Assembly: GCF_013912065.1 (NCBI RefSeq)
Contig: NZ_JACESA010000003.1
Location: 162,255-226,254 of the forward strand
Reading direction: 5' to 3'
Source: Brevundimonas sp.
GTDB lineage: Bacteria > Pseudomonadota > Alphaproteobacteria > Caulobacterales > Caulobacteraceae
DNA: 64,000 bases
How positions within the stretch are numbered: the stretch's first letter is position 1; every line of letters starts with the position of its first letter. Both the position numbers and the translations under genes were made by a program. This document shows, one piece after another, positions 52,770 through 61,151 of this stretch. The notes beneath the pieces were generated by a model. That model ran no database searches. It was not told where the DNA came from and saw nothing but the letters and a program-made list of their open reading frames with translations.

Positions 52770-53675
52770 TCAGACCCCCAGAATCCAGCCCTCTTCCTGC
52801 TCGACCTGGGCGATCAGTTCGGGCGTCGCGTCCTTGGGCGGGCCGAAGGCCTTAGCCAAGTCGCCGGCGTCGTCCATCCGGGCCAGGGCCTCGGCGGTGG
52901 AGCGGACCTGGGCCTGATCCTTGAACTCGCCCTCATTGGGCTTGCCGTCGAACATCGAGGGCCAGACCTCGACCACCAGGGCCGACAGGGGCTCGACGTC
53001 GTCCGGCGTCAGCGCGCGCCAGCCGGTGCCAAAGGGCCAGACCGCCCCGGACGGACCCAGGCTTTCCAGCAGCCGACGCACGGCCGGGATCCCGACCAGG
53101 GTCTGGCCGCCGACGGCGCCCGCCCCGTGCATCTGCCACACGCTCTTGGGCTGCAGCCGGCCCTTGCGCGCGGCGTTCTCGGTCGCCCGGAACTCGGGAA
53201 TATCGGCGCCGGATCCCACTGGCGGCTTGGTCGTCGTCAGCCAGCGCTGCGCCTGTTTCGCCGGCGCCCCCCACAGCGGCCAGGCCTCGTCGGTCATCAG
53301 CCGGTTCATCTTGGCCGCCACCTGATAGCGGTTGTTGGTGTTATCGGCCTTGTCCACGACGTTGGACGCGATGAACTTCCACATCGCCTGCCACGGCGTC
53401 CCGTCCAGCTTCAGCCGCGCGGCCGTGCCCGCCGGATAGCCGAAGTTGAAGTCCAGCCCGACCAACACCCGGTCGCCGCGCTTCCTGTGATCCGCCAGGA
53501 TGGACGCCAGCAGGGCCTCGCCCTCCGCCCGCGTCGCGACATTGTGCGTCTCGGTATAGAGGCGGAAGCGGACGTCGCGCTTCGCCACCCCGATCCACAG
53601 CGAGGTGTCGCCGAGTTTCTTGGTCTCGGCGGCGGTCCAGTCGGCGACGACATAGGCGTCGAATAGGCGGGCCAA
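52770..53675 (-). CDS. Hypothetical protein, possibly RNase H-fold (DUF429-like)
   Basis: A 301-residue soluble protein. It starts with FDAYVVADWTAAETKKLGD and has GLDFNFGYPAGTA near residue 85, two Asp-rich strands of the kind seen in DUF429/RNase H-like folds, and a late VVEVWPSMFDG strand. Related proteins are sometimes labelled as molybdopterin-guanine dinucleotide proteins, but I see no motif that supports that. No neighbour hints at function. ATG 53675 follows GGGAGGCCGCC (minus strand). Confidence 0.65.
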   Translation of the reverse strand: MARLFDAYVVADWTAAETKKLGDTSLWIGVAKRDVRFRLYTETHNVATRAEGEALLASILADHRKRGDRVLVGLDFNFGYPAGTAARLKLDGTPWQAMWKFIASNVVDKADNTNNRYQVAAKMNRLMTDEAWPLWGAPAKQAQRWLTTTKPPVGSGADIPEFRATENAARKGRLQPKSVWQMHGAGAVGGQTLVGIPAVRRLLESLGPSGAVWPFGTGWRALTPDDVEPLSALVVEVWPSMFDGKPNEGEFKDQAQVRSTAEALARMDDAGDLAKAFGPPKDATPELIAQVEQEEGWILGV

Positions 53676-53755
53676 GGCGGCCTCCCGTATAAAGGCGTGT
53701 CACTAGGAATGAGTGGGCGCTTCTAACGCTCCCGCGCGACATCCGAAAGGGGGCG

Positions 53756-54271
53756 TCAGCCCTTCAGCAGGGCCTCGAGGTGCGACAGCCAGCGGCGGCC
53801 CAGACGCAGGGCCTCGCCGGGCGAGCCGGTTTCACCGGGGAAGGCCGCGCCCCACAGGGCCAGTTCGAACTCGGGATGGCGAGCGTCCGCGAACATCAGC
53901 CGCAGCACCACCTGTTCGGCGTCGGGCGCCAGGACGTCCAACGCCTTGCGCGCCTCGCCGCGGCGGATGCGGGCGACCACATGGCCGTCGACGATGATCT
54001 CGCCGCCCTCGACCTCGTCGAACCCATAGGCCAGGCCATGCACCCCGTTGGCCCACAGCACGACTACCTGTTCGACGTCGAAGTTCAGAGCACAGGCGCG
54101 GCCTTCGCCCGGCGACAGGGCCTCGACTTCGGGCGCGGCGCCAAGGGCCTTCAGCAGGGCGCGCCTCAGCCTGCGCGCAGGCTCCATCCACCAGGAAAGC
54201 GCCAGCGACAGGGTCGTCAGCAGGGCCGCCGCCAGGGCGACCAACAGGACCACCCGCAGGACGTCGGCCAT
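53756..54271 (-). CDS. Hypothetical membrane-anchored protein
   Basis: A 171-residue protein with one N-terminal membrane helix (about residues 5-28, LRVVLLVALAAALLTTLSLA) followed by a soluble domain with EGRACALNFDVEQVVVLWAN and HVVARIRRGEARKALDVLAP. No family recognised. It ends next to the 52770 gene on the same strand, and starts 5 bp after the exonuclease III gene stop, so it is probably co-transcribed with xthA. Confidence 0.65.
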   Translation of the reverse strand: MADVLRVVLLVALAAALLTTLSLALSWWMEPARRLRRALLKALGAAPEVEALSPGEGRACALNFDVEQVVVLWANGVHGLAYGFDEVEGGEIIVDGHVVARIRRGEARKALDVLAPDAEQVVLRLMFADARHPEFELALWGAAFPGETGSPGEALRLGRRWLSHLEALLKG

Positions 54272-54276
54272 GGCCC

Positions 54277-55074
54277 TCAGGCCTCCGCGTCGGCGGCGAG
54301 ATCGATATCGACCACGACCGGCACATGGTCGCTGGGCTTGTCCATGTCGCGGGCGTCGCGATGGGTCTCGATGGCCCGGAAACGGTCGGCGGCCTGGGGC
54401 GACAGCAGGGCGAAGTCGATGCGGATGCCGTGGTTCCTCTGCCAGGCGCCGGCCTGGTAGTCCCAGAAGCTGTAGGTTCCGGCCGGCTCGCCGCCGACCT
54501 CGTGCGCATCGGCCAGGCCCAGGTTCTTCAGGGCGCGGAAGGCCTGGCGGCTCTGGGGCTGGAACAGGGCGTCGTCGGTCCAGGCGGCCGGGTTCCTGGC
54601 GTCCTCGGCCTCGGGAATGACGTTATAGTCGCCGCACAGGGCCAGCGGCTCCTCGAACATCAGCAACTCGCGCGCGTGCCGGTTCAGCCGCTCGAACCAG
54701 GCCAGCTTGTAGTCGAACTTCTCGGTCCCGATCGGATTGCCGTTCGGCAGATAGATGGACGCCACCCGGATCGGCCGGGGCGCCGCGATCACCGCTTCCA
54801 GATAGCGGGCCTGTTCGTCGGCGTCGTCGCCCGGCAGGCCGCGCCGAACGTCGGACATCGGATGCTTCGACAGCAGGGCCACGCCGTTGTAGCTCTTCTG
54901 GCCGTGGGTCTCGACATTATAGCCCAGGCTCTCGAACGCCTCGCGCGGGAATTTCTCGTCCACGCATTTGATCTCCTGGAAACAGGCGACGTCGGGGGCG
55001 GCCTGCTCCAGCCAGGCCAGCACGGTGGGCAGGCGGGCGTTGACCGAGTTCACGTTCCAGGTGGCGATGCGCAT
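54277..55074 (-). CDS. xthA: Exodeoxyribonuclease III
   Basis: A 265-residue EEP-fold nuclease. ATG 55074 gives MRIATWNVNSVNARLPTVLA, with QEIKC (metal Glu), GDYNVIPEAEDARNP and the terminal PSDHVPVVVD with the catalytic His. It cuts at abasic sites and trims 3' ends in base-excision repair. The open frame continues to 55122, but the extra residues are not conserved. It is followed closely by the unknown membrane protein. Confidence 0.95.
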   Translation of the reverse strand: MRIATWNVNSVNARLPTVLAWLEQAAPDVACFQEIKCVDEKFPREAFESLGYNVETHGQKSYNGVALLSKHPMSDVRRGLPGDDADEQARYLEAVIAAPRPIRVASIYLPNGNPIGTEKFDYKLAWFERLNRHARELLMFEEPLALCGDYNVIPEAEDARNPAAWTDDALFQPQSRQAFRALKNLGLADAHEVGGEPAGTYSFWDYQAGAWQRNHGIRIDFALLSPQAADRFRAIETHRDARDMDKPSDHVPVVVDIDLAADAEA

Positions 55075-55120
55075 GGGCGCGACGCTAGGCTGCGTCTCGG
55101 TTTCGGAAAAGAGGGGCGGC

Positions 55121-55158
55121 AAAACAAAAGGGCCGCCGGATCGCTCCGACGGCCCCTT
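55121..55158 (-). terminator. Terminator of the cysteine-repeat protein gene
   Basis: On the minus strand AAGGGGCCGTCGGA and TCCGGCGGCCCTT form a long stem with a GCGA loop, followed by TTGTTTTG. It separates this gene from xthA. Confidence 0.8.
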
Positions 55159-55177
55159 GTGCGATAGTCGGCGTGGC

Positions 55178-56122
55178 TTACGGACGGCCGCCGGCCGGAG
55201 CCGGAGCCGGAGCCGGAGCCGGCGCCGGGGTCAGGGTGCAGCCGCCGCCGATCTGCTGGGCGGTGGCGCAGGGATAGATCTGCTGAACCGCCTTTTCGGC
55301 GTTCAGGCGGGCGATGAAACCGTCTCCGGCCGCGCACTTGGCCTCATAGAAGCGACCGTTGCTGTTCTGGCCCATCAGGCGCGCTTCGGTCACATCGCAC
55401 CCGGCGGCTTCGGAACCGGCCAGCCAGGTCTTGACCGAGGCGGCGATTTCGGCCGGCGTCGTGAACGTGCATTCGGCGCGTTCGGCGATCACCTGAATGC
55501 ATTCGGTCTTGTTCCAGGCGCCCGCGACTTTCTTGATCCAATAGCCCTGTTCGGCGGCGCAGCCGACCTCATAGACGATGGCGTCGTCGTTCGACTTGCC
55601 CGCGACCCGGACCTCGTCGACGTTGCAGGGGACGGCGGCCTGTTCGGCGTATTCCCGCAGAAAGCGTTGCGTGTCCATGTTGGACGGGATCGAGCACTGG
55701 GGGCCGACGTCGGCTTCCGGATTGGAGGCGCGCATGGTGGCCGCCGAATTGGCGAGGACGACGCAGTCGGTGACCAGCGGCGGGGTCTTGGACTCGATCA
55801 TATAGCCAGGGCCGGCGGCGCAGGCGACTTCATAGACCGAGGTCTTTTCCGCCGTGGTTCCCAGAAGCTTCGCTTCCGTCACCTGACAGCCGGTATTGCC
55901 CAGGGTGGCCTGTTCCTGAGCCGCGGCCTGGATCTGCTCGGCTGTCGGTTGAGGCGCGCGATCGCGATTGCGATCACGCGTGCGTCCCACTCGCCCGCCC
56001 TCGGCCGGGCGCGTGGCGTTCTCGCGAGGGTCGTCAGGACCACTGGTCTGGGCCGCGACGGGGGCGACGGCCGTGGCGCTGACGGCCAGGGCGATCAGCG
56101 CGGCGGCGATGCGGAACTTCAT
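55178..56122 (-). CDS. Secreted protein with three cysteine-containing repeats
   Basis: A 314-residue protein from ATG 56122. It has a signal peptide cut after PVAAQ near residue 25, then a charged linker. Three related units follow, each with a CxV(T/D)E start and a YEV.CAA.GY or YEAKCAAGDGF core: GCQVTEAKLLG...VYEVACAAGPGY, PCNVDEVRVAG...VYEVGCAAEQGY and GCDVTEARLMG...YEAKCAAGDGF. The end is a Pro-Ala repeat coded by tandem GGAGCC hexamers at 55195-55220. It is probably periplasmic with disulphide bonds. No named domain known to me. Confidence 0.75.
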   Translation of the reverse strand: MKFRIAAALIALAVSATAVAPVAAQTSGPDDPRENATRPAEGGRVGRTRDRNRDRAPQPTAEQIQAAAQEQATLGNTGCQVTEAKLLGTTAEKTSVYEVACAAGPGYMIESKTPPLVTDCVVLANSAATMRASNPEADVGPQCSIPSNMDTQRFLREYAEQAAVPCNVDEVRVAGKSNDDAIVYEVGCAAEQGYWIKKVAGAWNKTECIQVIAERAECTFTTPAEIAASVKTWLAGSEAAGCDVTEARLMGQNSNGRFYEAKCAAGDGFIARLNAEKAVQQIYPCATAQQIGGGCTLTPAPAPAPAPAPAGGRP

Positions 56123-56248
56123 GGGAACACCTCGGGGGCTGTGTGTGCTGCTTGTCGTGTGGCGGCGTATTGAGTCGGGGTCAAGGCGTCGGCTGGACGT
56201 GAACGCCTGATCCGGCATAGAGTTCGAGCGTTTCTATTGGAGACGCAC

Positions 56249-57334
56249 TTGGCCGACGGACAGGCGACGACAACAGCGAATGGCGACGGCAAGGGGCTGA
56301 CCTACCCCATGCCCGATGCGCCCGCGCCCGGCGAGGCGGTAGAGGTCGCGCGCGGGGTGCTGTGGCTGCGGTTTTCGCTGCCGTTCCAGCTGAACCACGT
56401 CAACGCCTTCGCGATCCGGGATGGCGAGGGCTGGACGCTCATCGACACGGGTCTACGGACCCCGGACACCGTCGCGGCCTGGGAGACGATCCTGGCGGAA
56501 GGGCTGGAGGGGCGACCCGTTCATCGCCTGATCTGCACCCACATGCACCCTGACCATATCGGTCTGGCGGGTTGGTTGTGCGAAAGGACCGGCGCCCCCC
56601 TGCTGATGTCGCGCCTGGAATATGTCACAGGCCGCATGCTGATGGCCGAGGAGGCCGGGGACGTGCCCGAGGACGGCGCACTCTATTACCGTGCGGCCGG
56701 CTGGACCGAGGCCCAGATCGAGCGCTGGCGCGCGGACTACGGCGGCTTCGGCAAGGGGGTGTCGCCGATGCCGCGCCGCTATCTGCGGCTGTCGGATGGG
56801 GACGCGATCGAGATCGGCGGCGACCAATGGACGGTGGTCGTGGGGTCGGGCCACAGTCCTGAACATGTCTGTCTGTGGCGTCGGTCCGACGACCTGTTCA
56901 TCGCCGGGGACCAGATACTGCCGCGGATATCGTCGAACGTCTCGGTCTGGCCGACCGAGCCCATGGCCGATCCCCTGGGCGACTGGATGGACTCGCTGGC
57001 CAGGCTGCGCGGCCTCCTGCCCGAGGCAACTTTGGTGCTGCCGTCGCACGGGGAGCCCTTCTTCGGCGTTCACGCCCGGCTGGACGCCCTGAAGCGCGGA
57101 CATGAAGTGGCGCTGAAACGGCTTGAGCGGACGCTGCGTCAACCGTCTAGGGTGGTCGACGGCTTCCCCGCCGTCTTCGGTCGGGCGGTCGGGGACGGGG
57201 TGCTGGGCATGGCCACGGGCGAGGCCCAGGCGCATCTGAACTATCTGGAACGTCGCGGACGCGCCACGCGAACGCGGGACAAGGACGGCGTCGACTGGTG
57301 GACGGCCGTGGAACAGGACGAGGAAACGACGTGA
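56249..57334 (+). CDS. Metallo-beta-lactamase-fold hydrolase
   Basis: A 361-residue protein. TTG 56249 has GGAGACG 4 bp upstream; the ATG-free frame is open a little further. Zinc motif THMHPDHIG is near residue 95, then SGHSPEHVC, AGDQILPRIS and the later PSHGEPF, all as in the glyoxalase II-like branch. It also has a helical C-terminal extension found in hydrolases next to enoyl-CoA hydratases. It is translationally coupled (GTGA) to such a gene here, so a role with acyl-CoA or ester substrates is plausible. Confidence 0.88.
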   Translation: MADGQATTTANGDGKGLTYPMPDAPAPGEAVEVARGVLWLRFSLPFQLNHVNAFAIRDGEGWTLIDTGLRTPDTVAAWETILAEGLEGRPVHRLICTHMHPDHIGLAGWLCERTGAPLLMSRLEYVTGRMLMAEEAGDVPEDGALYYRAAGWTEAQIERWRADYGGFGKGVSPMPRRYLRLSDGDAIEIGGDQWTVVVGSGHSPEHVCLWRRSDDLFIAGDQILPRISSNVSVWPTEPMADPLGDWMDSLARLRGLLPEATLVLPSHGEPFFGVHARLDALKRGHEVALKRLERTLRQPSRVVDGFPAVFGRAVGDGVLGMATGEAQAHLNYLERRGRATRTRDKDGVDWWTAVEQDEETT

Positions 57335-58104
57335 GCGAACATATCCGCACCGATTTGACCGACGGCGTCCTGACCCTGACGCTGGACCGGGCCGACAAGA
57401 AGAACGCCATCACCCAGGCCATGTATTCGGTCCTGGCCGAGACGACCGAGCGGGCGCGGACCGATGACGCGGTCCGGGTGCTGCTGCTGCGCGCCGAGGG
57501 CGACAGTTTCTCGGCCGGCAACGATATCGGCGATTTCATCGCCATCGGCTCCCAGACCGACAAGCCGTTCGACATGTCGGTGTTTCGGTTTCTGAAGGCC
57601 CTGGCGGACCTGGACAAGCCGATGGTGGCGGCGGTCAAGGGCCGCGCGGTCGGCATCGGTCTGACCATGCTGCTGCATTGCGACCTGGTGGTGGTGGCGG
57701 AGGACGCGCTGCTCTCGGTCCCGTTCGTCAATCTGGCCCTGGCGCCGGAAGCGGCGTCCAGCCTGTTGCTGCCGGCCGTGATCGGTCATCAGCGCGCCTT
57801 CGAACTGTTCGCCCTGGGCGAGCCGCTGGACGGCAAGACGGCGGCGGCCTGGGGCCTCGCCAACCGGGCCGTCCCAGCCGACCAGGTCGAGGCCACGGCG
57901 GCCGATCTGGCGGCCCGAGTGGCGGCGCGGGCGCCCAATTCGATCCGCAAGACCAAGCGGCTGATGCGCGACGCCGAGGGGCTGTGGGCCCTGATGCAGC
58001 GCGAGGGCGAGGCCTTTGGATCGCAGATGCGCAGTCCGGAGGCCATGGAGGCCTTCACGGCCTTCACACAGAAGCGGGCGCCGGACTTTTCCAAACTGGG
58101 CTGA
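57331..58104 (+). CDS. Enoyl-CoA hydratase/isomerase family protein
   Basis: A 257-residue crotonase-fold protein, read from GTG 57331 overlapping the previous stop. Landmarks are ADKKNAITQAMYSVLAETTE, the first oxyanion loop FSAGNDIGDFI, the second VKGRAVGIGLTMLLHCDLVV and the helix APNSIRKTKRLMRD. The usual second catalytic glutamate is not obvious (PEAASSLLLP gives one candidate), so isomerase activity is also possible. Coupled to the MBL hydrolase; followed by a terminator-like hairpin. Confidence 0.9.
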   Translation: MSEHIRTDLTDGVLTLTLDRADKKNAITQAMYSVLAETTERARTDDAVRVLLLRAEGDSFSAGNDIGDFIAIGSQTDKPFDMSVFRFLKALADLDKPMVAAVKGRAVGIGLTMLLHCDLVVVAEDALLSVPFVNLALAPEAASSLLLPAVIGHQRAFELFALGEPLDGKTAAAWGLANRAVPADQVEATAADLAARVAARAPNSIRKTKRLMRDAEGLWALMQREGEAFGSQMRSPEAMEAFTAFTQKRAPDFSKLG

Positions 58105-58111
58105 AACCACC

Positions 58112-58137
58112 GCCGCGCCTTGATTTGGCGCGGCTTT
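58112..58137 (+). terminator. Terminator after the enoyl-CoA hydratase gene
   Basis: GCCGCGCC and GGCGCGGC form a perfect 8-bp stem with a TTGATTT loop, followed by TTTGG. Confidence 0.6.
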
Positions 58138-58171
58138 GGTTCTAGGTGCGCGCGCCCACGCCGGAGCGCAA

Positions 58172-58678
58172 ATGTCGCACGCCCTCGTCCAGAACACGCT
58201 CTCCGCCGCTGTCGCCAGCCGCATCGAAGCCGAGACCCCGGCTGACGCCACAGGCGTCGAAGCTCTGATCATGGCCGCCTTCGGACCGGGCCGGTACGCC
58301 AAGACGGCCGAGCGGCTGCGCGAGGGATCGCGCGCCACGGCGGGCTTCATCGCCCGGCGCGACGGCCGGATCGTCGGTTCGGTGCGGCTTTGGCCAGTCG
58401 TTGTCGGCGAGACGCCGGGCCTGTTCCTGGGGCCGATCGCTGTGGACGCCGCCGTCCGCAGCGACGGTCTGGGCGCCGAACTGGTCCAGGCCTGTATCGA
58501 CGCGGCGCGAACGGCCCAGGCGGGCGGGGTGCTGCTGGTCGGCGACCGGGCCTATTTCGAACGTTTCGGCTTCGTCGCCGCCCCCGAGGCGCGCCTGCCC
58601 GGACCCGTGGATCGCCGCCGCGTGCTGTGGCTGGCGATCGGCGCCGATACGGTCTCGGGCCCCGTCAGGATCGGCTGA
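58172..58678 (+). CDS. GNAT family N-acetyltransferase
   Basis: A 168-residue protein from ATG 58172 with GGAG 6 bp upstream. Acetyl-CoA region LFLGPIAVDAAVRSDGLGAE and VQACIDAARTAQAGGVLLVG, then YFERFGFVAA, resemble the YhbS-type GNAT group. The acceptor is unknown. It stands between the hydratase terminator and the DUF1285 gene. Confidence 0.9.
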   Translation: MSHALVQNTLSAAVASRIEAETPADATGVEALIMAAFGPGRYAKTAERLREGSRATAGFIARRDGRIVGSVRLWPVVVGETPGLFLGPIAVDAAVRSDGLGAELVQACIDAARTAQAGGVLLVGDRAYFERFGFVAAPEARLPGPVDRRRVLWLAIGADTVSGPVRIG

Positions 58679-58720
58679 GGCTTTCCCAGGCGGCGCGTCG
58701 CGCCTAAGTCATGTCGCATC

Positions 58721-59275
58721 ATGACCAAGATGGATGAAGCCAAAACCGGTTTGAACGCGGTGGCCGAGGCGGCGAAACAGGCTCCCGGCCGGGGCCTGCC
58801 GCCCGTCCACCTGTGGAACCCCGGGCATTGCGGCGAGATCGACATCCTGATCCGGGGCGACGGCGTCTGGATGCACGAGGGATCGCCGATCGGGCGCGAG
58901 GCTCTGGTGCGGCTGTTCTCCACCGTCCTGCGCAAGGATCCCGACGGCTATCATCTGGTGACGCCGGTCGAGAAGCTGCGGATCGAGGTCGAGGATCTTC
59001 CTTTCCGGGCCGTGGCGGTGCGGCGGGACGGCGACGATCTGATCTTCACCACCGACGTCGGCGACGAGGTCCGGGCGGGGGAGGCCGATCCCATCGTGGT
59101 GGAGACCGACCCGGCGACCGGCGAACCGGCGCCGCGCGTCCATGTGCGGCGCGATCTGTGGGCGCGGATCAGCCGTTCTGTCTTTTACGAACTGGTCGAA
59201 GCCGCCGAGACGGTCGACGACCGGCTGGTCGTGCGGTCCGGCGGTCAGGTCTTTTCGCTGGGAGCCGTGGCGTGA
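58721..59275 (+). CDS. DUF1285 domain protein
   Basis: A 184-residue protein. The family core is PPVHLWNPGHCGEIDILIRG, then DGVWMHEGSPIGREALVRLF and YHLVTPVEKLRIEVEDLPFR. ATG 58721 or ATG 58730 would both serve. Function unknown. Its stop overlaps the GTG start of the NUDIX gene, which in turn overlaps the CCA-transferase gene, a three-gene coupled unit common in alphaproteobacteria. Confidence 0.9.
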   Translation: MTKMDEAKTGLNAVAEAAKQAPGRGLPPVHLWNPGHCGEIDILIRGDGVWMHEGSPIGREALVRLFSTVLRKDPDGYHLVTPVEKLRIEVEDLPFRAVAVRRDGDDLIFTTDVGDEVRAGEADPIVVETDPATGEPAPRVHVRRDLWARISRSVFYELVEAAETVDDRLVVRSGGQVFSLGAVA

Positions 59276-59946
59276 GTCTGGAGACCCTGCGACACCGGCT
59301 GGTCGACCGTCTGACGCCCGCCGAGACCTGGCGGCCGGAATGGGTGGCGGCCCGGTCGGACTTCGACCTGAACCCGCAGGCGGCGCGGCCGATGCGGGAC
59401 CTCAGGCCGGCGGCGGTGTTGATCCCGGTGGTGGCCCGGCCCGAGGGGGCGACGGTGCTGCTGACCCGACGAGCAGACACCCTGGTGCGGCACACGGGCC
59501 AGATCGCCTTTCCCGGCGGACGGCTGGACCCCGGCGAGACCGCCGTCCAGGCCGCCCTGCGCGAGGCGGACGAGGAGGTGGCGTTGAACCCTGCGGCCGT
59601 CGAGGTGCTGGGCCTGTCCGACGCCTATGAGACCGGCACCGGCTTCCTGGTGACGCCCGTTATCGGCTGGCTGCATGAGCCGCCGCAGACGACGCCGTCG
59701 CCCGACGAGGTGGCCGAGGTGTTCGAGACGCCGTGGGACTTTCTGATGGACGCAGCCAACCATCGTCGCGACTTCTACGACATGGACGAGGGGCTGAGGC
59801 GCTGGTTCTGGGCCATGCCCTGGGGCGAACGCTATATCTGGGGCGTGACGGCCGGCATCCTGAAGGGGCTGCATGCGCGGCTGTACGGCGACGAACCCGC
59901 GCCCGAGATCGCGGCCGAGGTGGACGCCGAACAGGGGGCGGCATGA
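59272..59946 (+). CDS. CoA pyrophosphatase-type NUDIX hydrolase
   Basis: A 224-residue protein from GTG 59272. The CoA-specific motif LLTRRADTLVRHTGQIAFPG precedes the Nudix box GGRLDPGETAVQAALREADE, with EEV completing it; the final glycine of the usual box is alanine here. The group cleaves CoA and its derivatives to 3',5'-ADP and 4'-phosphopantetheine. Coupled at both ends by 4-bp overlaps. Confidence 0.92.
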   Translation: MSLETLRHRLVDRLTPAETWRPEWVAARSDFDLNPQAARPMRDLRPAAVLIPVVARPEGATVLLTRRADTLVRHTGQIAFPGGRLDPGETAVQAALREADEEVALNPAAVEVLGLSDAYETGTGFLVTPVIGWLHEPPQTTPSPDEVAEVFETPWDFLMDAANHRRDFYDMDEGLRRWFWAMPWGERYIWGVTAGILKGLHARLYGDEPAPEIAAEVDAEQGAA

Positions 59947-61151
59947 GCGTGTCGATGCTTGGCCAGCCGTGGCTGGAGGCGCCGGCGACGCGGGCTGTCA
60001 TGGCGGCGCTGCAGGCGGCCGGCGGTCCCGACTGCGCTCGTTTCGTCGGCGGCTGCGTCCGCAACAGCCTGCTGGGCCGGCCGGTGGACGACATCGACAT
60101 CGCCACGCGGCTGAGGCCGGAACAGACCATGGCGGCCTTGAAGACGGCGGGGCTGAAGGCCGTGCCGACGGGGCTGGAACACGGCACGGTCACCGGCGTG
60201 TCGGAGCGCAAACCCTATGAGATCACGACCCTGCGCCGAGACGTCGAAACCGACGGGCGCCGGGCGGTGGTCGCCTTCACCGAGGACTGGGCCGAGGACG
60301 CGGCGCGGCGGGACTTCCGGCTGAACGCTCTCTACGCCGATGCGGCGGGGACGGTGTTCGATCCGACCGGCGGCGGTCTGGCGGACGCGGCCGAAGGGCG
60401 GATCGTCTTCGTCGGCGAGGCCGAGACCCGGATCCGCGAGGACTATCTGCGCATCCTGCGCTTCTTCCGCTTCCAGGCCTGGTATGGGCGGGGCGAGCCC
60501 GACGCGGCCGGGCTGGCGGCCTGCGCGGCCTTGAAGGGCGGCATGGCGCGGCTGTCGGCCGAGCGGGTGTCCAAGGAACTGCTGAAACTGCTGGCGGCGC
60601 CGGACCCGCGACCGGCGGTGCGGGCCATGGCCGAGACCGGCGTCCTGGACCAGGTGCTGCCCGAAGCCCAGCCGTTGGCGATGTTCGACGCCCTGTGCGA
60701 GGCGAGCCCAGACCCGGTGTTGCGGCTGTCGGCCCTGTTGCCGGAGGACGCGGACACGGTCGTGCGGATCGCAGGCGACTTGCGGCTGTCCAACGCCGTC
60801 CGCGACCGACTGGCGGCGGCCGTCGCCGACGGCCCCGCCGTGACGCCCGGCATGACCGCCGCCGAGGCGCGGGCGGCGATCTATCGGCTGGGGCGCGCGG
60901 CCTTCGAGGACCGGCTGAGCCGCGCTGAGGCGGCGCGGGGCGGCGACTGCGCCGGACTGAGACGTCTGGCGGCGGAATGGACCGCGCCGAAGATGCCGGT
61001 CGGGGGCCGCGATCTGGCCCGGCTGGGCCTGAAGCCGGGGCCGGAGACGGGGCGGATTCTGAAAGCTTTCGAGGACGCCTGGATCGCCGAGGATTTTCCC
61101 GACCACGGTCACGAGGCGCGGATCAGGGCGTTGATGGCTCCGCCAGAGTGA
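59943..61151 (+). CDS. cca: CCA tRNA nucleotidyltransferase
   Basis: A 402-residue class II enzyme. Nucleotidyl motif RFVGGCVRNSLLGRPVDDID is at the start, then the conserved RRDFRLNALY and RIREDYLRILRFFRFQAWYG. The body and tail domains are complete. It adds or repairs CCA at tRNA 3' ends; most alphaproteobacterial tRNA genes already encode CCA, so repair is likely. ATG 59943 is coupled to the NUDIX gene. Its end overlaps the convergent phosphatase gene by 29 bp. Confidence 0.95.
   Translation: MSVSMLGQPWLEAPATRAVMAALQAAGGPDCARFVGGCVRNSLLGRPVDDIDIATRLRPEQTMAALKTAGLKAVPTGLEHGTVTGVSERKPYEITTLRRDVETDGRRAVVAFTEDWAEDAARRDFRLNALYADAAGTVFDPTGGGLADAAEGRIVFVGEAETRIREDYLRILRFFRFQAWYGRGEPDAAGLAACAALKGGMARLSAERVSKELLKLLAAPDPRPAVRAMAETGVLDQVLPEAQPLAMFDALCEASPDPVLRLSALLPEDADTVVRIAGDLRLSNAVRDRLAAAVADGPAVTPGMTAAEARAAIYRLGRAAFEDRLSRAEAARGGDCAGLRRLAAEWTAPKMPVGGRDLARLGLKPGPETGRILKAFEDAWIAEDFPDHGHEARIRALMAPPE

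Noticed and set aside
55195-55220. Tandem GGAGCC units as a CRISPR or minisatellite array
   Set aside because: They are contiguous hexamers coding for a Pro-Ala tail; there are no spacers and no cas genes.
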